The notes beneath the pieces were generated by a model. That model was given only the letters and a program-made list of their open reading frames with translations, ran no database searches and had not been told where the DNA came from. This document shows, piece by piece, positions 42,491 to 51,262 of a DNA stretch of 64,000 bases. Each line of letters opens with the position of its first letter. The first letter of the stretch is position 1. The DNA is from Microtetraspora malaysiensis (lineage in GTDB: Bacteria > Actinomycetota > Actinomycetes > Streptosporangiales > Streptosporangiaceae), in assembly GCF_001528665.1 (NCBI RefSeq), contig NZ_BBYJ01000012.1, positions 124,001 through 188,000 of the forward strand, read 5' to 3'. The position numbers and the translations under genes were made by a program.

Positions 42491-42829
42491 TCAGCGGTTC
42501 CGGTTGATGTTCTCGTTCCGGTTGATGTTCGTGTTCCGGTTCTCGTTCCGGTTGAAGTTACGGTTCTCGTTGCCACGGTGGTGGCGGTGGTGACGGTAGT
42601 GACGGCCGTGCTTGCAGTAGACGACCTCGCCACGGCAGATCTTGCAGCCGTTCCTCCAGTGGCACCTCGCGGCGGACTCGGTCGTCGTGGTGGTGGTGGA
42701 CGTCGACGAGCTCTCCGCGCTCGTGGCGCTCGGCGTGTCTCCGACGCTGGCCGGCTGGGCCTGCGCGGCGACCGGAACAGCGAGGGCGGCGGCGATGAGC
42801 GCGCCGGTTGCGAGGACTTGTCTGAGCAT
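42491..42829 (-). CDS. Secreted Cys-rich protein with an Asn/Arg-repeat tail (paralog B)
   Basis: This 112-residue precursor starts at ATG 42829, with the same GGAGTGATTCTC leader as paralog A. The signal peptide (LATGALIAAALAVPVAAQAQ) resembles that of A. A Ser/Thr-rich linker leads to the Cys core C-H-W-R-N-G-C-K-I-C-R, then Cys, giving C-x5-C-x2-C-x6-C. A His cluster (KHGRHYRHHRHHRG) follows. The tail is built of Asn/Arg units (NRNENRN, NINRNEN). The conserved core with different tails suggests that the core is the functional part and the tails give bulk or surface binding. The family is unknown to me. Confidence 0.75.
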   Translation of the reverse strand: MLRQVLATGALIAAALAVPVAAQAQPASVGDTPSATSAESSSTSTTTTTTESAARCHWRNGCKICRGEVVYCKHGRHYRHHRHHRGNENRNFNRNENRNTNINRNENINRNR

Positions 42830-42939
42830 GAGAATCACTCCGTGTGGTGAGGTTGCGCGCCCGCTCGCCGGCGGAACGCGTTCGCAGGTGTTGCCTGGCC
42901 CGCCGAGCGGATCGACTGGGCCGGTGGCACTCGCGGATC

Positions 42940-42984
42940 GACGGAGCGTCGAATCGGTCTCCCGGGAAGACGCCGAAACGGCGT
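42940..42984 (-). promoter_or_regulatory. 45-bp conserved upstream element of paralog B
   Basis: Matches 41164-41208 at 44 of 45 positions and ends 110 bases before the ATG. The ACGCCG-TTT-CGGCGT hairpin is fully kept, while the flanking sequence on both sides is diverged, which argues for selection on this block. Confidence 0.7.
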
Positions 42985-43552
42985 CTCAGGTCGTTCCCGA
43001 TAAATCACGCCTGTCGCGACCGGGCCGGACGGCGCTCGCCGCCCCCTCCGGCGAAGCTCCTCGCACGCGATGGGCTCTCCGGAGGCCGGGGTCGTCGGCC
43101 GGAGGCTCGCTCCGGCCACCTCTCCCGCTTCGGCGGCGGGTCCATCCGGATCCGCGCTCGACAACCGGCCGCATTTATCGGGCAACTCCCTTGTTTCACA
43201 CTAAAGGCGGAATATCCTGCTGGTTACCCATTACCGGCAAAAGGCATCATTGGCGCGGATTACCGGGGCCTTGACCGCGCCGCCCGCCGGAACGCCCGGC
43301 CGCACGGGCGCTGTCGCGTTTGGACGCACCGAAACACGGTTTTGCCCAATACTAAAGCGGCGCTTCCGGAAATTCCGTGAAATCGCGGGGTTCCCGGCCG
43401 TCCGCCGCCGTCCACTCCGTTACCCGGCCGCGTCCCGCCATGTCCCGCTTTCCGCGTCCGCACAGGGGCCGCGGGGGGCGGTTCTTCTCATTGCCGCCAC
43501 CTGAGCGCACACTGGAAAGCGACATGTTGGGCGATTCGGGTGGGAGTTTCTC
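42985..43552. other. Intergenic region of about 570 bp with no convincing gene
   Basis: Short frames on both strands have no ribosome site, domain or coding-like bias. Two AT-richer patches (about 43180-43260 and 43325-43370) are candidates for promoters of the divergent neighbours. Confidence 0.45.
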
Positions 43553-44233
43553 GTGCACGATCAGATGCCCACGGCAATGCCGCTGCTGTCGCGCGGCAAG
43601 CATCGCAACCCCAACAAGGGCGCGTGCTTCATGGAGCTGGCGTCCTTCCTGGCCGGGGAGCGCTGGAGCGATCATCCGGCCTGCACGCATCCGCTGCTGG
43701 CCGGTCTCGCGCGCCTGGTCAACGACCACACGTCGGACCCGGCCCGGCCGCTGCTGGCCCCGATGATCCCGTCCGTGATCGGGCTCATCGGCGACGATCC
43801 GCGCATCGACGCCTGCATCGCGCTTCGGTGCGCGATCTCGGCGCTGCCGGTGGTCTCGCACGAGCGCCAGCTCGCGCTGGCGGTGTCCGTGCTCTCCGCC
43901 GAGCACGTGCTGGCCACCCTCGACGGGCGGCCGCAGGGCAGCGTCAGCGAGGAGAGCGCGCGGACGCTGGCGAAGGTGCCGGACGCGGCCCGCTGGGCGT
44001 ACCGGTTCCGCCGCGGCGTACGGGTCTCCGCCAAGGGATTCCGCAGGTACGCGGCGCCGAACACGGTGCAGCTCGCGGTCCGGGGGATCTCGGAGGCGTG
44101 CGTCGCCGATCCGGACGCGCTGCTCAGGACGCTGCTGACGGACGCGATCACCGACTGCGCCGAGCTGATCCGCCGCCGGATGCCGGTGGATCCGGAGCGG
44201 TGGGAGGACGCCTGCCGGCTCACCCGGCGCTGA
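43553..44233 (+). CDS. Conserved hypothetical protein with an HRNPNKGACFMELASFLAGE-type motif
   Basis: The 226-residue protein starts at GTG behind GGGAG. Near the N-terminus stands a highly ordered motif, NPNKGACFMELASFLAGE, followed by RWSDHPACTHPLLAGLARLVND with further Cys and His. The remainder is helical, with several Cys (for example CIALRC, ACVAD, DCAEL). There is no signal peptide or membrane helix. Proteins with this motif occur in many actinobacteria but have no function that I know. The invariant Cys/His set in the first 50 residues suggests a metal or active site (inference). Confidence 0.72.
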   Translation: MHDQMPTAMPLLSRGKHRNPNKGACFMELASFLAGERWSDHPACTHPLLAGLARLVNDHTSDPARPLLAPMIPSVIGLIGDDPRIDACIALRCAISALPVVSHERQLALAVSVLSAEHVLATLDGRPQGSVSEESARTLAKVPDAARWAYRFRRGVRVSAKGFRRYAAPNTVQLAVRGISEACVADPDALLRTLLTDAITDCAELIRRRMPVDPERWEDACRLTRR

Positions 44234-44280
44234 GCGACGGCGACGCGGCGCTGTGATCAGCACACTCCGGGGGCGGCTCC

Positions 44281-44991
44281 CTATTCGGTGAGCCAGACGT
44301 ATCCGGCGAACCGGCCGGTGCGCTGATCGCGGCGATAGGAGTAGAGGTCGGGCGTCTCGATCGTGCAGCGGTCGTCGTGCCTGACGTCGGTCACTCCTGC
44401 GCGGGCGAGCTGCGCCGCGATGCCTGCCCGGATGTCGAGGGCGGGGGTGCCCCACCGCGTGGTGGACCAGGTCTCCGGCACGCTCCCGGCGACCCGTTCC
44501 CGCAGATCGGCGGGCACCTCGTAGCAGAGGCCGCAGGCGGCGGGGCCGATCGCCGCGACCATCCGCTCCGGCGCGGCGCCGCGCGCCGCCATGGCCTCGA
44601 CGAGCGCGCCGACCACCCCCGCCTCGGTCCCGGGGCGGCCCGAGTGCGCGCCTCCGACGACGCCCGCCGCCGGGTCGGCGACCAGGACGGGCGCGCAGTC
44701 GGCGACCAGGACCGCGATCCCGAGGCCCGGCCGGTCAGTGAACACCGCGTCCAGGCCGGGTGGGTCCTCGCCGAAGGCCGCGGTGACGTAGGCGACGTCC
44801 GCGCCGTGGACCTGCCGCATGAAGACGACCTCGGCCAGGCCGAGACGCGTCGCCGTCGCGGCCCGGTTCGCGGTGACGGCGGCGGGGTCGTCGCCCACCG
44901 CGCCGCCGAGGTTGCACGCGCCGTACGGCTCGGCGCTGACGCCGTCGTGCCGGTCGGTGAAGGTCATTCGGACCTGGTCAATCGCGATCAT
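44281..44991 (-). CDS. YfiH/LACC1-family (multicopper polyphenol oxidoreductase-like) protein
   Basis: This 236-residue protein starts at ATG 44991 behind AAGGAAG. The family motifs are NLGGAVGDDPAAVTANR, MRQVHGADV, VLVADCAPV and GGAHSGRPG, which supply the His-Cys-His metal site. YfiH/LACC1 proteins act on purine nucleosides (adenosine deaminase and phosphorolysis-type reactions) and some on peptidoglycan precursors; that is family knowledge. In most bacteria such genes follow ftsZ; here it follows the glgA gene by about 80 bp on the same strand. Confidence 0.85.
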   Translation of the reverse strand: MIAIDQVRMTFTDRHDGVSAEPYGACNLGGAVGDDPAAVTANRAATATRLGLAEVVFMRQVHGADVAYVTAAFGEDPPGLDAVFTDRPGLGIAVLVADCAPVLVADPAAGVVGGAHSGRPGTEAGVVGALVEAMAARGAAPERMVAAIGPAACGLCYEVPADLRERVAGSVPETWSTTRWGTPALDIRAGIAAQLARAGVTDVRHDDRCTIETPDLYSYRRDQRTGRFAGYVWLTE

Positions 44992-45070
44992 GGTGCTTCC
45001 TTGGGAGTGGAGGGCCGCCGTGTCCGGGGGTGGGCGGGCGCGGGCCGCCCGGAGATGACGCGCCGGCCGT

Positions 45071-46258
45071 TCACGTGCCGGCTCGCGCGAGCGTCGTGTA
45101 GAGGCGGTGGGTCCGCTCGGCGATGCTGCGCCAGGAGAAGTGCTCCACCGCCCTGCTCCGGCCCGCCGCGCCCATGGCGGCGGCGCGGTCCGGGTCGGCG
45201 AGCAGGAGGCCGACCCGCTCGGCGATCGCGGCCGCGAACGCGCCGGGGTCGTACGGCTCGCCGTCCGGGCCCTGTTCGACGGGGACGAGCAGCCCGGTGA
45301 CGCCGTCGGCCACGACCTCGGGGATCCCGCCGGTCGCGGTGGCGACGACGGCCGTCTCGCAGGCCATCGCCTCAAGATTGACGATGCCCATGGGCTCGTA
45401 GACCGAGGGGCAGACGAAGACGGCGGCGCGCGTGAGGATCTGGATCACCTCGGGGCGCGGCAGCATCTCGGAGATCCAGACGACGCCCTTCCTGGTCCTG
45501 CCCAGCTCGGCGACCAGGGACGCGACCTCCTCGGCGATCTCGGCGGTGTCCGGCGCCCCGGCGCAGAGCACGATCTGCGCGCCCGGGTCGAACGACCGGG
45601 CCGCGCGCAGGAGGTGGACCAGCCCCTTCTGGCGGGTGATCCGCCCGACGAAGACGACGTACGGCCGGGCGGGGTCGATGCCGTGCCGGGCCAGCGCCTC
45701 GGTGTTCCGCGAGGGCGCGTACTCGGCGGTGTCGATGCCGTTGTGGATGACCCGCACCCGGTCGGGCGATATTTCGGGATACGCGGTGAGCACGTCGCGG
45801 CGCATGCCCTCGGACACCGCGATGACGGCGTCGGCCGAGGCCAGGGCGCTCCGCTCGGCCCAGGACGACAGCGCGTACCCGCCGCCGAGCTGCTCGGCCT
45901 TCCACGGCCGGAGCGGCTCCAGGCTGTGCGTGGTCACGACGTGCGGCATGCCATAGAGCGTCTTGGCGACCTGCCCGGCAAAGTTGGCGTACCAGGTGTG
46001 GCTGTGCACCACATCCGCACCCGCGCACCCGGCGGCCATCTCCAGATCGACGCCGAGAACCTGGAGCGCCGGGTTGGCGGTCTCCAGCCCGCCCGGCACC
46101 CGGTACGCCGCCACGCCCGCCTCGTCGCGGGGGGCGCCGAAGCACCGGACCCGGACGTCGGCGAGCCGGCGCAGCTCGCGCGCCAGGTATTCGACGTGGA
46201 CTCCCGCGCCGCCGTACACCTCGGGCGGGTACTCGCGGCTGAGCAGATCGACACGCAT
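45071..46258 (-). CDS. glgA: Actinobacterial glycogen synthase / alpha-maltose-1-phosphate synthase
   Basis: This 395-residue GT4 enzyme begins LLSREYPPEVYGGAGVHVEYL and shows HSHTWYANFAGQVAK, IHNGIDTAEY, VGRITRQKGLVHLL and the nucleotide-sugar site SVYEPMGIVNLEAMACE. It is the short form found in actinobacteria, where the orthologous GlgM of mycobacteria uses ADP-glucose and glucose-1-phosphate to make maltose-1-phosphate for the GlgE route. It is divergent from glgC with 136 bp between the starts, so production and use of ADP-glucose can be regulated together. Confidence 0.9.
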   Translation of the reverse strand: MRVDLLSREYPPEVYGGAGVHVEYLARELRRLADVRVRCFGAPRDEAGVAAYRVPGGLETANPALQVLGVDLEMAAGCAGADVVHSHTWYANFAGQVAKTLYGMPHVVTTHSLEPLRPWKAEQLGGGYALSSWAERSALASADAVIAVSEGMRRDVLTAYPEISPDRVRVIHNGIDTAEYAPSRNTEALARHGIDPARPYVVFVGRITRQKGLVHLLRAARSFDPGAQIVLCAGAPDTAEIAEEVASLVAELGRTRKGVVWISEMLPRPEVIQILTRAAVFVCPSVYEPMGIVNLEAMACETAVVATATGGIPEVVADGVTGLLVPVEQGPDGEPYDPGAFAAAIAERVGLLLADPDRAAAMGAAGRSRAVEHFSWRSIAERTHRLYTTLARAGT

Positions 46259-46394
46259 GGCAGGAGCTTACGGTCGCGCCCGCCACATCAAGCCCTGACG
46301 TACGGCCGAGTGCATCGGATTCTGCGGTGGTTTGAAGTTTCTCGTCGGGAATCGCGGTGTTTTATACGAGCCTTGGCGGGTTAGGGTCCTGGCT

Positions 46395-47621
46395 ATGAAG
46401 GTCCTCGCGATCGTGCTCGCCGGCGGTGAGGGCAAGCGGCTGATGCCGCTGACGGCGGACCGCGCCAAGCCCGCTGTGCCGTTCGGGGGGATATACCGGC
46501 TGATCGACTTCGTCCTGTCGAACCTCGCCAATGCCCATTACCTGCAGATCGTGGTGCTGACGCAGTACAAGAACCACAGCCTCGACCGGCACATCTCGCG
46601 CACCTGGCGGCTGTCGGCGATGCTCGGCAACTACGTCACGCCCGTGCCGGCCCAGCAGCGGCTCGGGCCCCGCTGGTTCGCCGGCTCGGCCGACGCGCTG
46701 TTCCAGAACCTCAACCTGATCTACGACGAACTGCCGGACCACTGCATCGTCTTCGGCGCGGACCACATCTACCGGATGGACCCCCGGCAGATGGTGGAGC
46801 AGCACATCGACTCGGGAGCGGACGTGACGGTCGCCGCGATCCGCCAGCCGCTGGCGCTCGCCGACCAGTTCGGCGTCATCGAGACCGACCCGACGCGGCG
46901 GCGCATGACGGCCTTCCGCGAGAAGCCGAAGGACGCCGTGGGCCTGCCCGACGCGCCGGACCAGATCTACGCGTCCATGGGCAACTACGTGTTCAAGACG
47001 CAGGCGCTCATCGAGGCGCTGCGCGAGGACGCGCTCGACCCCGCCGGCCACCACGACCTGGGCGGCGACATCATCCCGATGTTCGTGAAGTCGGGCCGCG
47101 CGGAGGTCTACGACTTCGCCGACAACGTCGTCCCCGGCTCGACCCAGCGGGACCGGGGCTACTGGCGGGACGTGGGGACGCTGGACGCCTACTACGAGGC
47201 GCACATGGATCTCATCTCGGCGCACCCGGTGTTCAACCTGTACAACAGCCGATGGCCCATCTACACCGGGCACGACCCGCTGCCGCCCGCGAAGTTCGTG
47301 CACAACCAGGGCGACCGGGTCGGCCACGCCCTCGACTCGCTGGTGTCCCCCGGCGTCATCGTGTCCGGCGGCACGGCGGTCCGCTCGATCCTCTCCCCCG
47401 GCGTCGTGCTCCACTCGCACTCGCTGGTCGAGGACTCGGTGCTGATGGGCTCGGTCAAGATCGGCCGGGGCGCCGTCGTGCGACGGGCGATCATCGACAA
47501 GAACGTGGTCGTCCCGGACGGCGCCCGGATCGGCTTCGACCTCGACTACGACCGGCAGCGGTTCGCGGTGACCCGCGGCGGGATCGTGGTCATCGGCAAG
47601 AACGAGATCATCGACCGTTGA
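46395..47621 (+). CDS. glgC: Glucose-1-phosphate adenylyltransferase
   Basis: This 408-residue enzyme makes ADP-glucose from glucose-1-phosphate and ATP. The N-terminal nucleotidyltransferase part shows [20 protein letters not shown] with the catalytic Arg and Lys, [12 protein letters not shown], and [10 protein letters not shown]. The last third is a left-handed beta helix that binds regulators. I start it at ATG 46395. TAGGGT lies 7 bases upstream, which would allow a leaderless transcript. The final 14 bp overlap the end of the convergent Rv1733c-like gene. Confidence 0.95.
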   Translation: MKVLAIVLAGGEGKRLMPLTADRAKPAVPFGGIYRLIDFVLSNLANAHYLQIVVLTQYKNHSLDRHISRTWRLSAMLGNYVTPVPAQQRLGPRWFAGSADALFQNLNLIYDELPDHCIVFGADHIYRMDPRQMVEQHIDSGADVTVAAIRQPLALADQFGVIETDPTRRRMTAFREKPKDAVGLPDAPDQIYASMGNYVFKTQALIEALREDALDPAGHHDLGGDIIPMFVKSGRAEVYDFADNVVPGSTQRDRGYWRDVGTLDAYYEAHMDLISAHPVFNLYNSRWPIYTGHDPLPPAKFVHNQGDRVGHALDSLVSPGVIVSGGTAVRSILSPGVVLHSHSLVEDSVLMGSVKIGRGAVVRRAIIDKNVVVPDGARIGFDLDYDRQRFAVTRGGIVVIGKNEIIDR

Positions 47622-48198
47622 TCCGCCACATCGGCTCGACGACGCTCCACTGCGCCTCCCAGGCGCGGGTGGCCCGCCGCTGGTTCAGCGTACGGGTGGC
47701 CAGGACGAGCAGGGTCAGCAGGGCGGCGGCGCCGGTGGGCAGGCCGAGCCCCACCGTCATGGCGGCGACCACGGTGGTCTCCCGGTCCTGGGGCCGCCGG
47801 GTGGGCATGCCGCCGCCATCGGTCCAGATCTGCACGATCTCGCCGGCGCGCCTGCCCGGCGGCGCCTCGACGACCCCCGTGCGGTGGGCGCCGTCCGCGA
47901 CGGTCCATTCCGCCCGGGCGCGGCCGACCGCGACCCCGGAGGGAGACAGCCCGCGCGCCGGGACGTCCTGAAGCAGCGTCGCCCAGGTCAGGTGGCGCGA
48001 CTGCGCCTGGGCGGCCTCGGTGCGCAGTCCGTCGCCGTACGCCCGGACGCCGAAGAGGACCCCGAGCACGACGGCGACCACCACGCCCATGACGGCGATC
48101 AGCCTCACGATCGCCTCGATCCGGTCACACCGGCGGCGCAGCGGATTCCGATCGAACCCCAGCCATCGAGCGAGCCGGGCGAATGGATTCTGCGACAT
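47608..48198 (-). CDS. Rv1733c-like two-helix membrane protein
   Basis: The 196-residue protein starts at ATG 48198 ([14 protein letters not shown]). Its layout matches mycobacterial Rv1733c: [20 protein letters not shown] leading into the first membrane helix, an extracytoplasmic domain with [21 protein letters not shown], and a second helix ([20 protein letters not shown]) close to the C-terminus. Rv1733c is part of the dormancy regulon in Mycobacterium tuberculosis; its function is not known. The 3' end overlaps glgC by 14 bp, so transcripts collide. Confidence 0.75.
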   Translation of the reverse strand: MSQNPFARLARWLGFDRNPLRRRCDRIEAIVRLIAVMGVVVAVVLGVLFGVRAYGDGLRTEAAQAQSRHLTWATLLQDVPARGLSPSGVAVGRARAEWTVADGAHRTGVVEAPPGRRAGEIVQIWTDGGGMPTRRPQDRETTVVAAMTVGLGLPTGAAALLTLLVLATRTLNQRRATRAWEAQWSVVEPMWRINGR

Positions 48199-48394
48199 CT
48201 CACACCTCACAGGGTCATTACCGCTGCGAGTCCCGTTTATGCCTATTTAACAAAACTCGATGCGACACGTGCAGGTCCAATTTTCCCATGTTGACCTGCT
48301 GTAATCCCGATCTGCCCGTATAGGGGACGGTCGGACATCGCTTCTTGGCGCTATTACCGGGTTTCCGAGACGACCACCGAAGGTCCCCGAAGAT

Positions 48395-48518
48395 AGCCGC
48401 CACCGTCGACCAGCTCGGCCCGAACCACCCACGGCGCACACGCGCAAGCAGTAACAGCCGCCACCGTCGACCAGCCCGCCCCGAACCACCACGGCGCAAG
48501 GCGTAACAGCCGCCCCGA
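48395..48518. repeat. Imperfect tandem repeat upstream of the pentapeptide-like gene
   Basis: Units starting AGCCGCCACCGTCGACCAGC occur at 48395 (61 bp) and 48456 (52 bp); a third stops after AGCCGCC at 48508. The second unit has lost 9 bp within the GGCGCACACGCGCAAG part. The block lies in the 445-bp gap between the Rv1733c-like gene and the next gene. Nothing else that looks like a gene is visible in that gap. Confidence 0.8.
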
Positions 48519-48643
48519 CGGCGGCCGTCACCGCCCTACGGGAGGCGGCGGCCCCGCCCGCGTAGGTCGGCGTCTGGGGTGACCGCGGCATATCGGCCAG
48601 ATCTCCGGGACGATCCGGGCCATCTAGTTATACAGTCCGACGA

Positions 48644-50209
48644 GTGGGAAGATCACGGCCTTTCTGGCGGCTCAATCCGGCAGAGCGGAAGCTGTGGGAC
48701 GCCTATCCCTCGGGAGCCTGGGTCGACCTGCGCGAGGGCGACCGCGACGACCCCTCCGCCGGGGCGAGCTGGGGGCGTGAGCGCGCGGTGCGCGCCCAGG
48801 TGATCGCCGCGCTGCTGCTGGGGGCGCGCGAGGGCCGTCCGGGCGAGGTGCCCGGGGTCCGGCTCGCCGGAGCGCGGATCGTCGGTGACCTCAACCTGTC
48901 CGACGCCGTCTTCACCTCCAAGCTGCACCTGCTGAACTGCTACCTCCCCGGCGCGGTCTCGCTCAACGACGCGCGCACCGGCGGCGTCCGCTTCCGCGGC
49001 TGCGACATCCGCAGGTTCAAGGCCGGCCGGGCGGTGATCGACGGGCTGTTCGACCTGGACGGCTCCACCGTGCACGCCGGGGTGCGCCTGGACAACACCC
49101 ACGTCACCGGCCAGTTCCGGCTGTCCCGGGCCACGATCGGCACCCCCGAGGACGTCGCGCGCGGCTCGGAGAGCCACCTCGAGGACACGCGGCTCCCGTA
49201 CAGCCGGGAGGAGGTGGCGGCGCGCGGGCGGACGCGCGGCGACACGGCGCTGTGGGCGGGCGGCCTGGTCGTGGACGGCGGCGCCTTCCTGCGCGACGTC
49301 CGCAGCACGGGGACGCTGCGCCTGATCGGCGCCCGCTTCAACAGCGGGATCTACCTTCAGCGCTCCGTCGTCACCTCGGCCGGGTCGTACGCGGTGCACG
49401 CCGACCACCTGCAGGCGACGACGGCGGAGTTCAGCGACGGTTTCACCGCCGAGGGCACGGTGCGGCTGCGCGGGGCGCGGATCTCCGGGGTGCTGTCCTT
49501 CCACCGCTCCGTGCTCAGGGCCCCGGAGCGGGCGCTGCACGTGAGCCACATGCAGGTGGACGAGCTGATCCTCACCCCGGCCTCGATCGAGGGGGAGGTC
49601 AACCTCGGCTACTCGCGCATCGGCGTGCTGCTCGACCGGCCCGACTCCTATCCGGGGGCGGTCAGCCTCAACGAGGCGACGTACGAGTCGCTGCGCGGGC
49701 CCGCGCAGCTGTCGGACCGGTTGGCCTGGCTGCGGCAGGACCCCGACGGGTACCGGCCGCAGCCGTACGAGCAGCTCGCCGCGTACTTCCGGCGGATCGG
49801 GCACGAGTCGGACGCGCGCCGGGTGCTCCTGGCCAAGCAGCGCGGCCGGCGGCGGACGCTCCGGTTCCCCGGCGTCCTGTGGGGCTGGCTGCTCGACGTC
49901 ATGGTGGGGTACGGCTACCGCCCGTGGCTGGCCGGGGTGTGGGTGGGCCTGCTGCTGGCGCTGGGCACGGCGGTGTTCTCGGCCCACCACCCCTCGCAGA
50001 TCGGCCTGGACGAGCGGCGCAGCTTCAACCCCCTGCTCTACACGCTCGACCTGCTGGTGCCCGTCAGCCTGTTCGACCAGCGCGGCGCGTGGGAGCCGGT
50101 CGGCTGGACGCAGTGGCTGGCCGGCGGGCTCATCGCGGCGGGCTGGGTCCTCGCCACGGCGCTGATCGCCGGGGCCACGCGCGTGCTGCGGCCGTCCGGG
50201 CCGTCGTGA
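48644..50209 (+). CDS. Membrane-anchored beta-helix (pentapeptide-like) protein
   Basis: This 521-residue protein has a long N-terminal region (about 70-330) of repeating strands. Typical turns are LAGARIVGDLNLSDAVF, LPGAVSLNDARTGGVRF, LRGARISGVLSFHRSV and IEGEVNLGYSRIG. These give a right-handed beta helix related to pentapeptide-repeat folds. Two membrane helices follow near the C-terminus (about 425-450 and 490-510). Such proteins are annotated in actinomycetes as membrane-associated oxidoreductases, but no cofactor site is visible here. The start is GTG 48644. I would treat it as a membrane-bound scaffold of unknown role. Confidence 0.78.
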   Translation: MGRSRPFWRLNPAERKLWDAYPSGAWVDLREGDRDDPSAGASWGRERAVRAQVIAALLLGAREGRPGEVPGVRLAGARIVGDLNLSDAVFTSKLHLLNCYLPGAVSLNDARTGGVRFRGCDIRRFKAGRAVIDGLFDLDGSTVHAGVRLDNTHVTGQFRLSRATIGTPEDVARGSESHLEDTRLPYSREEVAARGRTRGDTALWAGGLVVDGGAFLRDVRSTGTLRLIGARFNSGIYLQRSVVTSAGSYAVHADHLQATTAEFSDGFTAEGTVRLRGARISGVLSFHRSVLRAPERALHVSHMQVDELILTPASIEGEVNLGYSRIGVLLDRPDSYPGAVSLNEATYESLRGPAQLSDRLAWLRQDPDGYRPQPYEQLAAYFRRIGHESDARRVLLAKQRGRRRTLRFPGVLWGWLLDVMVGYGYRPWLAGVWVGLLLALGTAVFSAHHPSQIGLDERRSFNPLLYTLDLLVPVSLFDQRGAWEPVGWTQWLAGGLIAAGWVLATALIAGATRVLRPSGPS

Positions 50210-50237
50210 GACGACCCGGACGGGTCGGCGGGACGGC

Positions 50238-51233
50238 TCAGAACGCCTCGTCCAGGCTGACGTCGCCCTCGACCGCCACCTGGTAGGCCGAGACCCTCCG
50301 CTCGAAGAAGTTGGCCAGCTCCTGGACGTCCTGGAGCTCCATGAAGGCGAACGGGTTGGCGGTGCCGTACCGGAGGGGCAGGCCGAGCCGGGCGAGCCGC
50401 CGGTCGGCGACGTACTCCAGGTACTGGCGCATGCTGTCGGCGCTCATGCCGCGCAGGCCGTCTCCGCACAGGTCGCGGGCGAAGGCCAGCTCGGCGGCGA
50501 CCGCCTCCTCCATCATCCGGGTGACCTGGACGCCGAGCTCGTCGTCGAACAGGTCGGGCTCCTCGTCCCGGACCGTGTCCACGACGCTGAAGGCGAACTC
50601 CATGTGCATGGACTCGTCGCGGAACACCCAGTTCGTCCCGGAAGCCAGGCCGCCGAGCAGGCCACGGGAGCGCAGCCAGTAGACGTACGCGAAGGCGCCG
50701 TAGAAGAACAGGCCCTCGATGCAGGCGGCGAAGCAGATCAGGTTCAGCAGGAAGCGGCGCCGGTCGTCCCGGGTCTCCAGGCGGGCCAGGTCGTTGACGG
50801 AGTCGATCCACCGGAAGCAGAACTCGGCCTTGTCGCGGATCGACGGGATGTGCTCGACCGCGGCGAACGCCTTGGCCCGCTCGTCCGGGTCGGGCAGGTA
50901 GGTGTCGAGCAGCGTCAGGTAGAACTGCACGTGCACGGCTTCCTCGAACAGCTGCCTGCTGAGGTAGAGCCGCGCCTCCGGCGCGTTGATGTGCTGGTAG
51001 AGGTTGAGCACCAGGTTGTTGGCCACGATCGAGTCGCCGGTCGCGAAGAACGCGACGAGCCGGTTGATCAGGTGCCGCTCCTGCGCGTCGAGCCGGGCCA
51101 GGTCGGCCAGGTCCGAGTGGAGGTCCACCTCCTCGACCGTCCACGTGTTCCTGATCGCCGCGCGGTACCGCTCGTAGAAGTCGGGGTACCGCATCGGCCG
51201 GAGGGTCAGGTCCATCCCGGGGTCGAGCAACAT
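50238..51233 (-). CDS. nrdB: Class I ribonucleotide reductase, beta subunit
   Basis: This 331-residue ferritin-like protein holds the metal and radical site of aerobic ribonucleotide reductase. Asp67 (FFATGDSIV), Glu98, His101 and Tyr105 (EEAVHVQFY) reproduce the first metal ligands and the radical Tyr of class Ia. FRDESMHMEFAF carries the second Glu and His. The ATG at 51233 follows GTG 51242, which is also possible. It lies 29 bp after nrdA in the same operon and under the same cobalamin riboswitch. Confidence 0.93.
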   Translation of the reverse strand: MLLDPGMDLTLRPMRYPDFYERYRAAIRNTWTVEEVDLHSDLADLARLDAQERHLINRLVAFFATGDSIVANNLVLNLYQHINAPEARLYLSRQLFEEAVHVQFYLTLLDTYLPDPDERAKAFAAVEHIPSIRDKAEFCFRWIDSVNDLARLETRDDRRRFLLNLICFAACIEGLFFYGAFAYVYWLRSRGLLGGLASGTNWVFRDESMHMEFAFSVVDTVRDEEPDLFDDELGVQVTRMMEEAVAAELAFARDLCGDGLRGMSADSMRQYLEYVADRRLARLGLPLRYGTANPFAFMELQDVQELANFFERRVSAYQVAVEGDVSLDEAF

Positions 51234-51262
51234 CGTCGTCACGCTTTCTTCGGTGGGGGCGG

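Noticed and set aside
43250-43504. Plus-strand frame of about 84 codons before the hypothetical gene at 43553
   Set aside because: No ribosome site, mixed composition and no recognisable protein features; probably promoter DNA.
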